Of a stretch of DNA of 53,788 nt, positions 17,989 through 26,297 are shown one piece after another. The stretch is from JBCCCJ01 sp039029315 (GTDB lineage: Bacteria; Bacteroidota; Bacteroidia; J057). Position 1 is the stretch's first letter, and each line of letters opens with the position of its first letter. Both the position numbers and the translations under genes were made by a program. The notes beneath the pieces are model-generated. The model did no database searches. It was not told the origin of the DNA and saw only the letters and a list, made by a program, of their open reading frames with translations. Location: the NCBI GenBank assembly GCA_039029315.1, contig JBCCGK010000082.1, forward strand, positions 1 through 53,788, written 5' to 3'.

Positions 17989-17998
17989 GATACTGTTG

Positions 17999-19114
17999 TT
18001 ATTGAGGGAGTACATTTTGGGTAATCAGCGTCACATCTTCTTCTATTCCGGAGAGCACTTGTACCCATTCATTGCTGACAAATTGTGTGGCCACTTTGGT
18101 CTTTTCCTTTTCACCTTTGACCTGTACATAGCCCCCGAAATCGAGATAGTTGCGGGGAATCAACAGCGCACTATCCTGCTCACCTATGATGATATTTGTC
18201 TGCAACTGAGTGTTTACGATGTGAAAGTCCAGGCTGTCTGAGAAGTATACCTTACAAATGAAGGATTGTGAAGCTTCGTCAAAGGAAGGATTGATCTCTT
18301 TTACCAATCCCAGATAGTTCTTGTTCTTATTGGTATTCAGCTGAATGACAGCCTTCTGACCGATTTTGATATTGGAGATATTGCTTTCGTCCACATTCAC
18401 TTTTGCATACAAGACTTCAGGACTTCCGATTTCTGCAATCACATCTCCTTGCCGAACATAATCCCCTACTTCTTTGAACTTTTTGTACACCTTGCCACGC
18501 TTGACCGCTTTCACCTTGTTTTTGCCCATGAGAGAGGAATAAATGTCAGTATTTGTCTGATTGTTAACGACTTGCTGATCAGCATCCTGTTTGAGCTTCT
18601 TGTAATTTTCTACCGCAGACTGGTGATTGTTTTTAGAAGTTTGGTAAGCCAATAAGGCGTTTTCATACTCCACCCGGGCAATGCTCTTGCTCTTCAACAA
18701 TCTCTCGTAACGCTCCAGTGTTTTTTTGTCCTGCTCCATCTTTTGCTGGTTGATATCGATGCTGTACTCAGCCTGGCGCAAAAGGGGAGCGTTGTCCGAG
18801 CTATTGTTTTTGGCTATGTTGAGTAATTCTGAAGAGCCCTGAGTATTGATGATGTTCTCATTGTTTTCAATCACGGCCAGGACTGTTCCTTTCTCGATGA
18901 TTTCGCCTTCCTGAAAATGAAGTTCTGTGATGTATCCACTCGTTTGGGCAGTCAAGCGGAACATGCCTTCGGCCTCCAATGCTCCCGCAGCGAATACGGT
19001 TTCTGTAACATCTTTTCTGATGGGTGTGGTTTCTTCGGTCTGTGGGCCGCAGGCGGACAGCATAAGAGCTAAGAATGCGCCGCAGATGGTGATGATGATT
19101 GATGATCTGTTCAT
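17999..19114 (-). CDS. Periplasmic adaptor (HlyD/MacA-type) lipoprotein
   Basis: The 371-residue protein has a lipoprotein signal with lipobox LSAC (Cys22). It has the adaptor order: first half of a biotinyl-lipoyl domain (TAQTSGYITELHFQEGEIIEKGTVLAVIEN), a long alpha-hairpin (about residues 110-200, KSIARVEYENALLAYQ), second half-lipoyl (GKVYKKFKEVGDYVRQGDVI), a beta-barrel and a C-terminal strand region. It bridges the permease and the TolC channel. It follows the TolC gene with one base between, and the permease starts 10 bp after its stop. Confidence 0.88.
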   Translation of the reverse strand: MNRSSIIITICGAFLALMLSACGPQTEETTPIRKDVTETVFAAGALEAEGMFRLTAQTSGYITELHFQEGEIIEKGTVLAVIENNENIINTQGSSELLNIAKNNSSDNAPLLRQAEYSIDINQQKMEQDKKTLERYERLLKSKSIARVEYENALLAYQTSKNNHQSAVENYKKLKQDADQQVVNNQTNTDIYSSLMGKNKVKAVKRGKVYKKFKEVGDYVRQGDVIAEIGSPEVLYAKVNVDESNISNIKIGQKAVIQLNTNKNKNYLGLVKEINPSFDEASQSFICKVYFSDSLDFHIVNTQLQTNIIIGEQDSALLIPRNYLDFGGYVQVKGEKEKTKVATQFVSNEWVQVLSGIEEDVTLITQNVLPQ

Positions 19115-19115
19115 G

Positions 19116-20465
19116 TTATCTGATGGTATTGTTGATGTTGATATTGGATCGGGTCAATTCGACATTGACTTCCGATGAAATGAGATTGTACTCGGCACTG
19201 ACCATGGAGTTGAAGCTATTGAGTACAACTTCAAGGCTGATGAGTCCTTCCTGATAGAGCTGTTGATTCTTCTTGAAAGAATCTTCTCGCAGGCTGAGAA
19301 TTTCCTGATTCGTTCTGGCTTGAGAGACAGCCTGTTCATATTCAGATTGGAGAGACTGTTGCGTTAATCCAGCTTGAATTTCAGCCTGCTCTGTATTGTT
19401 GATGGCCATTTGGTAGTCATATTGGGCATTGTATTTCTGAGAAATCCGCTGCGAACTCGGAATGGGAATGCTCAGGTTGACACCGATATAGTTGCTATTG
19501 ATCCAGTTGCCAGACAAGGGCTTGAATTCTGTGTTGTAAAGATTGTTTGAGTTGGACAGTTGCAAGGAAAGAGTTGGCAGAAAAGTCGCTTTTGCACTTT
19601 TATAAGCAGTCTTTGCATACTGCTGTTGCAGAATGGAACTTCTAAGCTGCAATTCATTCAACAAGACATTTGGCGCTTCCATCTCCTGCTTTGGGAGTGA
19701 GACTTGCCGAATCTCAATCTGCTCATGTTCAGGAATATCGCAGAGCAATTTGAGACTGATATAATACTGCTCCAGGAGATATTCTAACTGAGAAAGGTTC
19801 TCCTGACTGTTCAGCCAATTGACTTTGCTGTCATTCACATCTTGCTGCTTCACCAGGCCTTCGGCAAACTTGTTTTGGGTGATGTGGTAGAGGGTATCAG
19901 CAATTGCCAGATGTTGTTGGCTGCTGCCGATTTGTTCTTGCAGATTGACAATGTTGTAGTAGTTTTTGGCAATATTTTCCTGCAAATTCTTCAGGGATAT
20001 CTGATTGGTTGAACTGGTTAGAAGGATGTTGATTTTTGACAACTTCAAATTTGACCAGCCAGTAGGATTGACCAGTTTGACATCGGCATAATTGGTCAGG
20101 TTGGTATTGTATTGAACCCCCATTTGCACCTCTTTGAATGTGCCTGGTTCCCCGCCAAATATCTCCGCCGGAAAGAGGTTCACCCCCAATGTAGTATTGT
20201 CCGTAAGCTGTGCATTGAGCAAAGCTCCTGTTACATCAATGGTTCCCAGGACCGCTGCCAGTTTGGCCTTCTTCGCCTGCTCCATTTTGATCTCCTGATT
20301 TTTCAGACTGATGCTATTGTCTGTGGTATAGGCCAATACTTCTTCCAGGCTGCTGAATGCCTTGGAAGTGCCTGGGTTTGTGTCGATTGTTTGTGCAAAT
20401 GTCCAGTTCATACTCACCAGAAAGCTGATGCTTGCAATGAATAGGATGTGTGATTTTCGTGCCAT
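19116..20465 (-). CDS. TolC-family outer-membrane efflux protein
   Basis: This 449-residue protein has a signal peptide ending WTFAQ. Two repeats of long coiled helices (LKNLQENIAKNYYNIVNL..., and a later TQQSLQSEYEQAVSQA... with the NxxxLxLxxxxFxxGxxS-like YQEGLISLEVVLNSF) with short strand regions are the TolC pattern. It is the first gene of a four-gene operon, with a −7-type promoter box 20-27 bp upstream of the start and a direct-repeat site further up. Confidence 0.9.
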   Translation of the reverse strand: MARKSHILFIASISFLVSMNWTFAQTIDTNPGTSKAFSSLEEVLAYTTDNSISLKNQEIKMEQAKKAKLAAVLGTIDVTGALLNAQLTDNTTLGVNLFPAEIFGGEPGTFKEVQMGVQYNTNLTNYADVKLVNPTGWSNLKLSKINILLTSSTNQISLKNLQENIAKNYYNIVNLQEQIGSSQQHLAIADTLYHITQNKFAEGLVKQQDVNDSKVNWLNSQENLSQLEYLLEQYYISLKLLCDIPEHEQIEIRQVSLPKQEMEAPNVLLNELQLRSSILQQQYAKTAYKSAKATFLPTLSLQLSNSNNLYNTEFKPLSGNWINSNYIGVNLSIPIPSSQRISQKYNAQYDYQMAINNTEQAEIQAGLTQQSLQSEYEQAVSQARTNQEILSLREDSFKKNQQLYQEGLISLEVVLNSFNSMVSAEYNLISSEVNVELTRSNININNTIR

Positions 20466-20484
20466 AATGTTGTTTGATATGGCA

Positions 20485-20492
20485 CAAACATA
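20485..20492 (-). promoter_or_regulatory. Bacteroidota −7 box of the efflux operon
   Basis: The minus strand reads TATGTTTG (TAnnTTTG consensus), 20-27 bp before the TolC start codon. No matching −33 TTG is present at the right spacing, which suits an activator-dependent promoter. Confidence 0.5.
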
Positions 20493-20527
20493 GCTGGCTC
20501 CCCTCCACTATGGAATGAAAAACATGC

Positions 20528-20558
20528 TGAAGTGGACAAAATGGAATTGAAGTGGACA
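20528..20558 (-). promoter_or_regulatory. Direct-repeat site, candidate LytTR-regulator operator
   Basis: TGAAGTGGACA occurs at 20528-20538 and again at 20548-20558, a period of exactly 20 bp, or two helical turns. On the operon strand the units read TGTCCACTTCA and lie about 36 bp upstream of the −7 box. LytTR regulators bind paired direct repeats about two turns apart, and the LytTR gene is adjacent. The assignment is inferred from spacing and position. Confidence 0.55.
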
Positions 20559-20752
20559 GGGATGGGGGTGAAGGACAAGCTGTAGTTTTCATTTAAGAGA
20601 ATTGTCCCGGTTGATTCTGTCGGGACTGAGGGATTTCTAGTTTTCTTATGTCAATCCCTCTGGCGAAGTCTGTTGCAGCCTTTCCCGATCAATCCGATGG
20701 ATGTTTCACTATCTAATCCCTATTCCCACTATGCCCACTATTCCCCTCCAAC

Positions 20753-21517
20753 CTAACTATTTGCCAGCCAGTCCATAAAAGCCGTCACTTTCAGTTTCCC
20801 AACAATGATTTGTTCTTTGAAGGGAATGGTCAGATGAATGAGAATCTTTCGGTTGAAATAATGTGAGGCATCCTTGACGGCTTTTCTGTTGACCAGATAT
20901 TGCCGATTTGCGCGAAAGAAGCTCTGTGCATAGGTCTGTTCCAATTCATTGAGTTTTTGGGACAACAGGTGCTTGCTGCCCTCGAAGGTATAGGCAAAAA
21001 CCGCATCATGCTCGATAAAAAATAGGGCAATCTTTTCAACAGGCAAGGGAATGATTTTGTCTCCTTGCTGGATAATGACTGAGGGACTTTTGGCAGGACC
21101 CATTTGTTGCCTTAACACATGCACAAGTGCAGCATAATTCTCTTGAGGAGGATGTAGGGCATCTTTCATCGTCCGGAACTTCGTCAGGGCTTGCTCGACG
21201 GTTGATCTGGAAAAAGGCTTGACCACATAATCAATGCCCAATGTCTTGAAGGCCTCTAGCGCATACTGGTTGAATGCTGTGCAGTAGATGATGGGAACTT
21301 TCAGTTGAGTTTGATCAAATATCTCAAAGCTTAAGCCATCTCCCAATTGGATGTCTGAAAAGATCAAGTCCAATGCGGGGCTGTCTGAAAAAAACAAAAC
21401 AGCCTCTTCTACACTGTGAAGCATTGCAAGGATCTCTGCATCAGGGGCGACCGAATGAATCGTCCTGGCCAAATCCTTAGCTGTGAGTTTCTCATCTTCA
21501 ATGATGACAATCTTCAT
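20753..21517 (-). CDS. LytTR-family response regulator
   Basis: The 254-residue protein has a receiver domain (acidic pair E7-D8, phospho-acceptor Asp55 in IFSDIQLGDG, Thr in YCTAF, Lys in VVKPFS) and a C-terminal LytTR DNA-binding domain (about residues 150-250: IALFFIEHDAVFAYTFEG, QSFFRANRQYLVN). LytTR regulators bind direct repeats and usually activate nearby genes. It overlaps the kinase gene by 4 bp (ATGA). The neighbouring efflux operon, whose upstream region has a two-turn direct repeat, is the natural target. Confidence 0.92.
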   Translation of the reverse strand: MKIVIIEDEKLTAKDLARTIHSVAPDAEILAMLHSVEEAVLFFSDSPALDLIFSDIQLGDGLSFEIFDQTQLKVPIIYCTAFNQYALEAFKTLGIDYVVKPFSRSTVEQALTKFRTMKDALHPPQENYAALVHVLRQQMGPAKSPSVIIQQGDKIIPLPVEKIALFFIEHDAVFAYTFEGSKHLLSQKLNELEQTYAQSFFRANRQYLVNRKAVKDASHYFNRKILIHLTIPFKEQIIVGKLKVTAFMDWLANS

Positions 21518-22491
21518 GAGGCAATGACTGGAATCTTTACGGTAAAATGAGTGTCAGATCTCTGTATCTCAATGGTCTTTCCTGTGATGAATTCGTAGCG
21601 CTTCTGCAAATTGTTGAGTCCCGTTCCTGCTCTTTCTGTCAACTTGATTGAGACCAGATTGTTCTGCACAGTCAGGGAGTCGTTATCATACATTATGGAA
21701 ATATTAAGCGGTCTTTTTTCGGTAAAATAATTGTGTTTAAACGCATTTTCTACCAACGTTTGAATCGCAAATATGGGAACCCGCGAGCTCATGATTTCCT
21801 TCGGGATATCTGCCTGAAATACAAAAGCCTTCTCAAAGCGAATCTTTTGAAGATCGATATAATTGTTCACAAATTGCATTTCCTCCTGAATACTGACCAG
21901 TTCTGTCTGATGGGATTGCACGGTATATCTCAGGAAGTCAGACAATTTGACGGCATACTCCTCTGCAAGTTCAGCATTTTCTTGGATTAAAGATTTGAGG
22001 ATACTCAGGGCATTGAATAAAAAATGCGGTTGAAGTTGCTGCATGAGCACCATATTCTCCGCCTCCAGCTTCTGAAAGTTCAATTCTGCGATGGTGTTTT
22101 TTGCTTTCTTTTTTTCTCCCTCCTCGATGATCAAATTAATCATGAGCAGGATGATTGAATTTAAAGCGATCGTCATGGTGATGGGATACACCAGATATTC
22201 TTGTAGGGTCGAACTGAAGGGCATAAATGATTGAAAAGGAACCTTCAGAATATTGGAGAAAAAGGTCAGCACATAGCTGAGAAAGAAAAAATCCCACCTG
22301 CGTTGTTTTTTTAGAATAAGGAATACATACCCATTGATCAACCAGTAAATGACAACGCTAATGAGAACAGAAATATAGAGCCCGATCGTTTGTTCTATAT
22401 CCAAAATGCCAAAGATATAGAACGGCCTTGCCCCAAATAGCGCCAACAAGGGAGAACTGATCAAGGCATATATGAAAAATTTTCGTTTCAA
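21514..22491 (-). CDS. LytS/YehU-type sensor histidine kinase
   Basis: This 325-residue protein has four predicted membrane segments in the first 125 residues, with no large periplasmic sensor loop, a short coiled linker (KAKNTIAELNFQKLEAEN) and a His_kinase domain with the phospho-acceptor H156 in QPHFLFNALSIL. The ATPase part has the N-box (LVENAFKHN) and GTGLNNLQKRYE. This is the class that pairs with LytTR regulators. It is the first gene of the pair. Minus-strand TAGCTTTG at 22536-22529 resembles a −7 box, but no TTG lies at the expected spacing. Confidence 0.92.
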   Translation of the reverse strand: MKRKFFIYALISSPLLALFGARPFYIFGILDIEQTIGLYISVLISVVIYWLINGYVFLILKKQRRWDFFFLSYVLTFFSNILKVPFQSFMPFSSTLQEYLVYPITMTIALNSIILLMINLIIEEGEKKKAKNTIAELNFQKLEAENMVLMQQLQPHFLFNALSILKSLIQENAELAEEYAVKLSDFLRYTVQSHQTELVSIQEEMQFVNNYIDLQKIRFEKAFVFQADIPKEIMSSRVPIFAIQTLVENAFKHNYFTEKRPLNISIMYDNDSLTVQNNLVSIKLTERAGTGLNNLQKRYEFITGKTIEIQRSDTHFTVKIPVIAS

Positions 22492-22681
22492 TGGAGTAAA
22501 GTGATTGGATGTTCATTCTGCAGAACACCAAAGCTAGCTGCTCCCCCCACCCACCTCCTTAATTTTTGCTCAGCTATGCGCAAGTGATTCTGTCAATCTT
22601 AGGAACGGTCAAAAAATAAGAGATCATTTTGCTCATTTTTTTTACAAAATTCCCCTTAGACCTTCTCATAACAGTCTCTTA

Positions 22682-22842
22682 GAGACTGTTTGGAAATCTG
22701 TCACTTATTTTTTGTATGCGTCTTTTTTCCTCATCCAGCGGCTTTTTTTGTTCTCATAGCACCACTATGAGAACAAAAAAGAGCCTTGTCTGAGAAAAAA
22801 ATACCTCCTAAAAATTCTTAGCACAGATTCCAAAACAGTCTC
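22682..22842. mobile_element. 161-bp MITE-like element, copy 3 (TSD TTA), beside an end remnant
   Basis: Ends GAGACTGTTTGG and AAACAGTCTC, flanked by TTA at 22679-22681 and 22843-22845. Directly before it, CAGTCTC at 22672-22678 is a right-end sequence without a body, as if an older copy had been cut by this insertion. The rest of the 484-bp gap (to 22975) shows nothing convincing. Confidence 0.9.
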
Positions 22843-22975
22843 TTAAACGTATAAAAAAAACAGAGTAATCGAAAGACCTCTCAAAAATTGTTCCTCCCAG
22901 ACAATCAGTTAAGGGAACCAGGACTGAGAACTCTGGACTCCCATACCCATCCCATTGCCTGTTCGCATTATTGGA

Positions 22976-23800
22976 CTACCTCTCTGGATGTGTGTTCTCC
23001 TTTAAGGTGTCAAGACAATCTTGTAACCACTTTTCATCGACTGTTTTGTTTGTTCTATTTGCTTCGATTTGCTTCTCAAGCAAGTTGATAAATTCCGGAT
23101 CATCCAGGGATTCAATCGCTTGCAGGATGTGTAAATCAAGGTCGTCAATATCTGCCAATTTTTCCATGAGGAATGCTTTTATTCTGCTGTCTTTATGTGC
23201 CAGCAGACCCGAAATGGCCTCCATCCTTACCTGATTGAAAGGATCTTCCCGTCGGTCCCAAAGCGCATTGACAATAGGATCATTGGACACCTCAATTTGC
23301 TTTCCCAGCCCAAATGTTGCCCAATCCCGCACACTGGGATGCTTATCTGCACTCAGCTTAATCAACATATGAATGGCTGTTGGGTTTTCCACCCCCAATA
23401 TGGCATGCACGAGTGAAAATCGCACATCTGAGTAAGAATGGTCCAGATAGCCAAACAAGGTTGCCATGTGCTTATCTGAGAGATTGTCATTGTTATGCCC
23501 AATGCCAGACAAAATGCTCTCCAGGACCTTGGGAGAGGGGGCATTCTCCAATAGCTGAAAATATAGGTCAACAGTTTCTTCCTGCATAAACCTGGGACGA
23601 ATTCCCAATTGTGCCAGCACATCGATTCCGATTATTTTCTCTTTGTCAATGGGAGAACGACACAATTCAACGGCTGCAGCATGCACCTTTTTCGTTGGCC
23701 TTTTCCGAAGTTCCCCAATATTGTCCCAATATGTTCGCTTGCTTTTGTTGTTTCGCAGTCGGCTGAAGATCTTGTCGGAGGTCCAATTCTTTCTACTCAT
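22976..23800 (-). CDS. HEAT-repeat protein
   Basis: This 274-residue cytoplasmic protein is made of five to six HEAT-like helix pairs from about residue 40. Examples are the unit with HSYSDVRFSLVHAILGV, the unit with KHPSVRDWATFGLGKQ and the unit with PFNQVRMEAISGLLA; each has the Asp/Val-Arg pattern typical of PBS-lyase/HEAT repeats. No catalytic domain is attached. HEAT proteins act as binding scaffolds. It lies 48 bp after the alpha/beta hydrolase gene in the same direction, so an interaction between the two products is possible but unproven. Confidence 0.78.
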   Translation of the reverse strand: MSRKNWTSDKIFSRLRNNKSKRTYWDNIGELRKRPTKKVHAAAVELCRSPIDKEKIIGIDVLAQLGIRPRFMQEETVDLYFQLLENAPSPKVLESILSGIGHNNDNLSDKHMATLFGYLDHSYSDVRFSLVHAILGVENPTAIHMLIKLSADKHPSVRDWATFGLGKQIEVSNDPIVNALWDRREDPFNQVRMEAISGLLAHKDSRIKAFLMEKLADIDDLDLHILQAIESLDDPEFINLLEKQIEANRTNKTVDEKWLQDCLDTLKENTHPER

Positions 23801-23848
23801 TGGATATGGATTTCATGTTGGGAAGTGATGAGTAAGCCTTTGCGCTTG

Positions 23849-24604
23849 TCATCTTGCCACAGGATCAGCTAGCAACCGCATCTGTTCAGCTAAGCTTGGC
23901 AGCCATTCGCGTACATTCTTCTTCAGCCATCCTCGATGACTGACCCAATGCGTTCTGGGGTTGAGTCCCTTGAATCTATACTGATCCCGGTAGTCAATGT
24001 TGATCCGGGCAGAGTCAAATTCCCAATATACGGAACCTTCTTTCCCGCTTCCCAGATCCTTTTTGGAGGAGTATTCACCACCTATTGGCTTACCGAACCA
24101 ATTTGTCTGTGCTCCACCTGTGCTGAGCCTGCCTGTCCTGTTGAATCCTCCTCTTGGTGCAACCTCATCGGAGCTACAATATACATGATAATGATGAATG
24201 CTATCATCTTCCAATTGTGCTCCTCCTACAACATTGGGCGTATTGAGGGTCAGAATATTGATCTGAGTTTCTACCCCTATGATGCCTCTGAGTGCTTGAC
24301 TGGCGTACAAAACAACCGATCCTCCATGACTGTGCCCAACAAAGGTGATAATTTTGGGTGGCCAACATGCTTGTTCTCTTTTTCGCTGATCAACTTCACG
24401 AAGTAAGTCTTCTCCAGCCTTTTTCCTCGCCTGAGAGTTATTGGCGCCACTCCAATCAAATAGTCGGGTGAATCCCTGCTTGGATGAATCGTCAAATGCA
24501 TTGGCAATCGCATGTACAACGGATGGATGCCAGACCCGACTGTCGATACTGGTTCCATGTAAAAAATAGATCTCAGACTGTATGTGTGAATCATAGGAAG
24601 TCAT
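23849..24604 (-). CDS. Alpha/beta hydrolase (lipase-like, GHSHGG)
   Basis: The 251-residue protein starts with YFLHGTSID (oxyanion-type HGT), has FVGHSHGGSVVLYA with nucleophile Ser92, a strand NILTLNTPNVVGG, and a late Asp (YHVYCSSDEVAP) and His that can complete the triad. There is no signal peptide. The GHSHGG motif is seen in lipases and in some toxin-like effectors, but no delivery gene (Rhs, VgrG, eCIS) is present. It is followed by the HEAT-repeat gene. Substrate unknown. Confidence 0.72.
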   Translation of the reverse strand: MTSYDSHIQSEIYFLHGTSIDSRVWHPSVVHAIANAFDDSSKQGFTRLFDWSGANNSQARKKAGEDLLREVDQRKREQACWPPKIITFVGHSHGGSVVLYASQALRGIIGVETQINILTLNTPNVVGGAQLEDDSIHHYHVYCSSDEVAPRGGFNRTGRLSTGGAQTNWFGKPIGGEYSSKKDLGSGKEGSVYWEFDSARINIDYRDQYRFKGLNPRTHWVSHRGWLKKNVREWLPSLAEQMRLLADPVAR

Positions 24605-24707
24605 GCGATAGGATTAGTTCGGCACCTCATGGGTAAACATACAGCTTTTCATTCTCATCCTATTGCCTAATTTCGCGGCCAAAGAGTAGACATTTATTCA
24701 TATTCTC

Positions 24708-25316
24708 ATGAGCTGGATATATATCGTTGATTTGTTTGGGACCTCCGTATTTGCTGTGTCAGGGGTCTTAACTGCTATTCAAAAAAAGTTTGATTTGGTT
24801 GGAACCTTGATCATTGGATTTGTGACTGCGATTGGCGGGGGAACGATCCGGGATCTGTTAATTGGTCGACTTCCTGTGGGCTGGCTCAATGATCGTTCTT
24901 ATTTTATCGTGATCATTCTAGGCTACCTGATTGCCTATTTGTTTCAGAACAGAATTCTTAGGCTGAAGAGAAGTATGTTTCTATTCGATACGATTGGCAT
25001 CGGACTCTTTACTATTCTGGGGATTCAAATTGCTTTACAACAAGGAATAAGCATTGAACATTCCCTCCTCATGGGTGTCATCTCCGCTTGTTTTGGCGGG
25101 GTGATCAGAGATGTTTTGACCAATGAAATTCCATTGATCTTTCGAAAAGAAATTTACGCTTCGGCTTGCTTCTCGGGAGGGATCGTGTATGTGGTCTTGA
25201 CTCAGATCAGTGATTTTGAGAATGTGAATATCATTGTGTCGATGGCCACAGTTATGGTCATTCGATACTTCTCCATTCGGTATCAATGGTCATTGAATGT
25301 GAATCGATCCAGTTGA
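24708..25316 (+). CDS. TRIC-family (UPF0126) cation channel
   Basis: This 202-residue membrane protein has about seven hydrophobic segments with two homologous halves, each with a glycine-rich kinked helix: VTAIGGGTIRDLLIGR and ISACFGGVIRDVLTNE. That duplication and the initial GTSVFAVSGVLTA are diagnostic of prokaryotic TRIC channels, which conduct monovalent cations as trimers. It is divergent from the hydrolase gene and monocistronic. It ends in TGA, one of several genes here that show TGA is used as stop. Confidence 0.9.
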   Translation: MSWIYIVDLFGTSVFAVSGVLTAIQKKFDLVGTLIIGFVTAIGGGTIRDLLIGRLPVGWLNDRSYFIVIILGYLIAYLFQNRILRLKRSMFLFDTIGIGLFTILGIQIALQQGISIEHSLLMGVISACFGGVIRDVLTNEIPLIFRKEIYASACFSGGIVYVVLTQISDFENVNIIVSMATVMVIRYFSIRYQWSLNVNRSS

Positions 25317-25465
25317 AGATTGAATACATCCGAACCTTAGTCTCATATGCCTCTTGTTGATCCCCCTTTCCGCATATTGCTCCCCTCCTCTAAGGCGGAC
25401 TTTCAGAGTTAGCAGAAATAATCCTGTTTTTCAACAGAAATGGCTATACGCGAAGTCCCCACTTG

Positions 25466-25493
25466 AGGGGACGGGCCAGTGCGAAGGGGTTCC
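25466..25493 (+). repeat. 28-bp intergenic repeat, direct copy
   Basis: Pairs with the inverted copy at 6202-6229 (27 of 28 identical). Its first part also closes a hairpin (GTCCCC at 25455-25460 with GGGGAC at 25467-25472). The region lies between convergent genes and could end transcription on both sides. Confidence 0.6.
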
Positions 25494-25542
25494 AGGAACA
25501 ATCAGTTAGGCAGTTTTGAGAATTCATTCCATATTTTTCCAC

Positions 25543-26136
25543 TCAATAACTCCACACCCCATCCACATCATCCAAAGGAACACATTCCTGATATTTTCCG
25601 GGTACAGGATCATACTTTAGATAGTTTTTGCCGATTTCTTCAGAGGTGCAGTAGCCCATGATGGCCACCGACTTGAAGGCGCGATAAAATCCGACTGGCG
25701 CTTGTGGCCCAACAGGATAGCCCCACACACTTCCTCCGAATTTGGGATCATTGGCTTCTGCTTCTTCCAAAATGCTATGTCTTTGCTTGGCATCTAGTTC
25801 ATGAAAGACTTTGCCGAATTTGGCAATACAGATTTCGTTGAATTGATCCATCTGAGTCAAGATTGCTTGCTTCTGATTTTCATCTGTGGTTTCTGCCCAC
25901 AGCAGATCGATGAGCATGTCGACTTTGACGTCCAGTCCGCCAGGGGTATCGGTTTTGGGTAGAATGGTATCCACCAAGGCCGAAACCAGTTGGGCATGAT
26001 CCACGCTCAGGAATTTTGGTTGCCACTCCAGTCGGGGGGTGGATTGACATGCTTGTAGGAGGCTCAATAGTGTACCAGAAAAAGCGGCTGTTCCTCCGAG
26101 TACTGCTGTATGTTTGAGTGCGTCTCTTCTTTTCAT
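25543..26136 (-). CDS. Gluconate 2-dehydrogenase subunit 3-like Tat protein
   Basis: The 197-residue protein starts with a Tat-type leader MKRRDALKHTAVLGG. The start at 26136 is preferred because the longer frame (26301) translates the tandem repeat and overlaps the GMC stop. The body has DILPKTDTPGGLDVKV-like spacing, with LPKTDTPG as a conserved subunit-3 motif, then helices ending in GYCTSEEIGKNYLKYDPVPG. The family accompanies GMC flavoproteins and is needed for their export or assembly. It is the downstream partner of the 26298-28025 gene with a 161-bp gap. Confidence 0.82.
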   Translation of the reverse strand: MKRRDALKHTAVLGGTAAFSGTLLSLLQACQSTPRLEWQPKFLSVDHAQLVSALVDTILPKTDTPGGLDVKVDMLIDLLWAETTDENQKQAILTQMDQFNEICIAKFGKVFHELDAKQRHSILEEAEANDPKFGGSVWGYPVGPQAPVGFYRAFKSVAIMGYCTSEEIGKNYLKYDPVPGKYQECVPLDDVDGVWSY

Positions 26137-26146
26137 AATAAGGTGT

Positions 26147-26219
26147 GGGGTATAAGGTATTGGGTATAAGGCTGGATGGTGATTGGGGGGTATAAGGTAT
26201 TGGGTATAAGGCTGGATGG
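26147..26219. repeat. Tandem direct repeat, period 40 bp
   Basis: A 33-bp unit (GGGGTATAAGG, TATTGGGTATAAGG, CTGGATGG) occurs at 26147-26179 and again at 26187-26219, identical. Each unit itself has two GTATAAGG copies. It sits in the gap between the dehydrogenase subunit genes, and related GTATAAGG occurs in the 134-bp elements. Confidence 0.8.
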
Positions 26220-26297
26220 GCAGGTTTTTTTTTGAATTTTCCAGAGCATATAAAACACATTCAACACATTGCCCTATACCCCATACCTCATACCTCC

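Noticed and set aside
20604..20626. Hairpin GTCCCG / CGGGAC after the response-regulator gene
   Set aside because: No T-run in either direction; could be a terminator, but the evidence is too weak to list.
20700..20750. Sequence like the inner part of the 134-bp repeat
   Set aside because: Only low-complexity CCCTATTCCC-type similarity; no ends.
23609..23872. Rightward frame opposite the HEAT-repeat gene
   Set aside because: Shadow of the HEAT gene; no codon or domain support.
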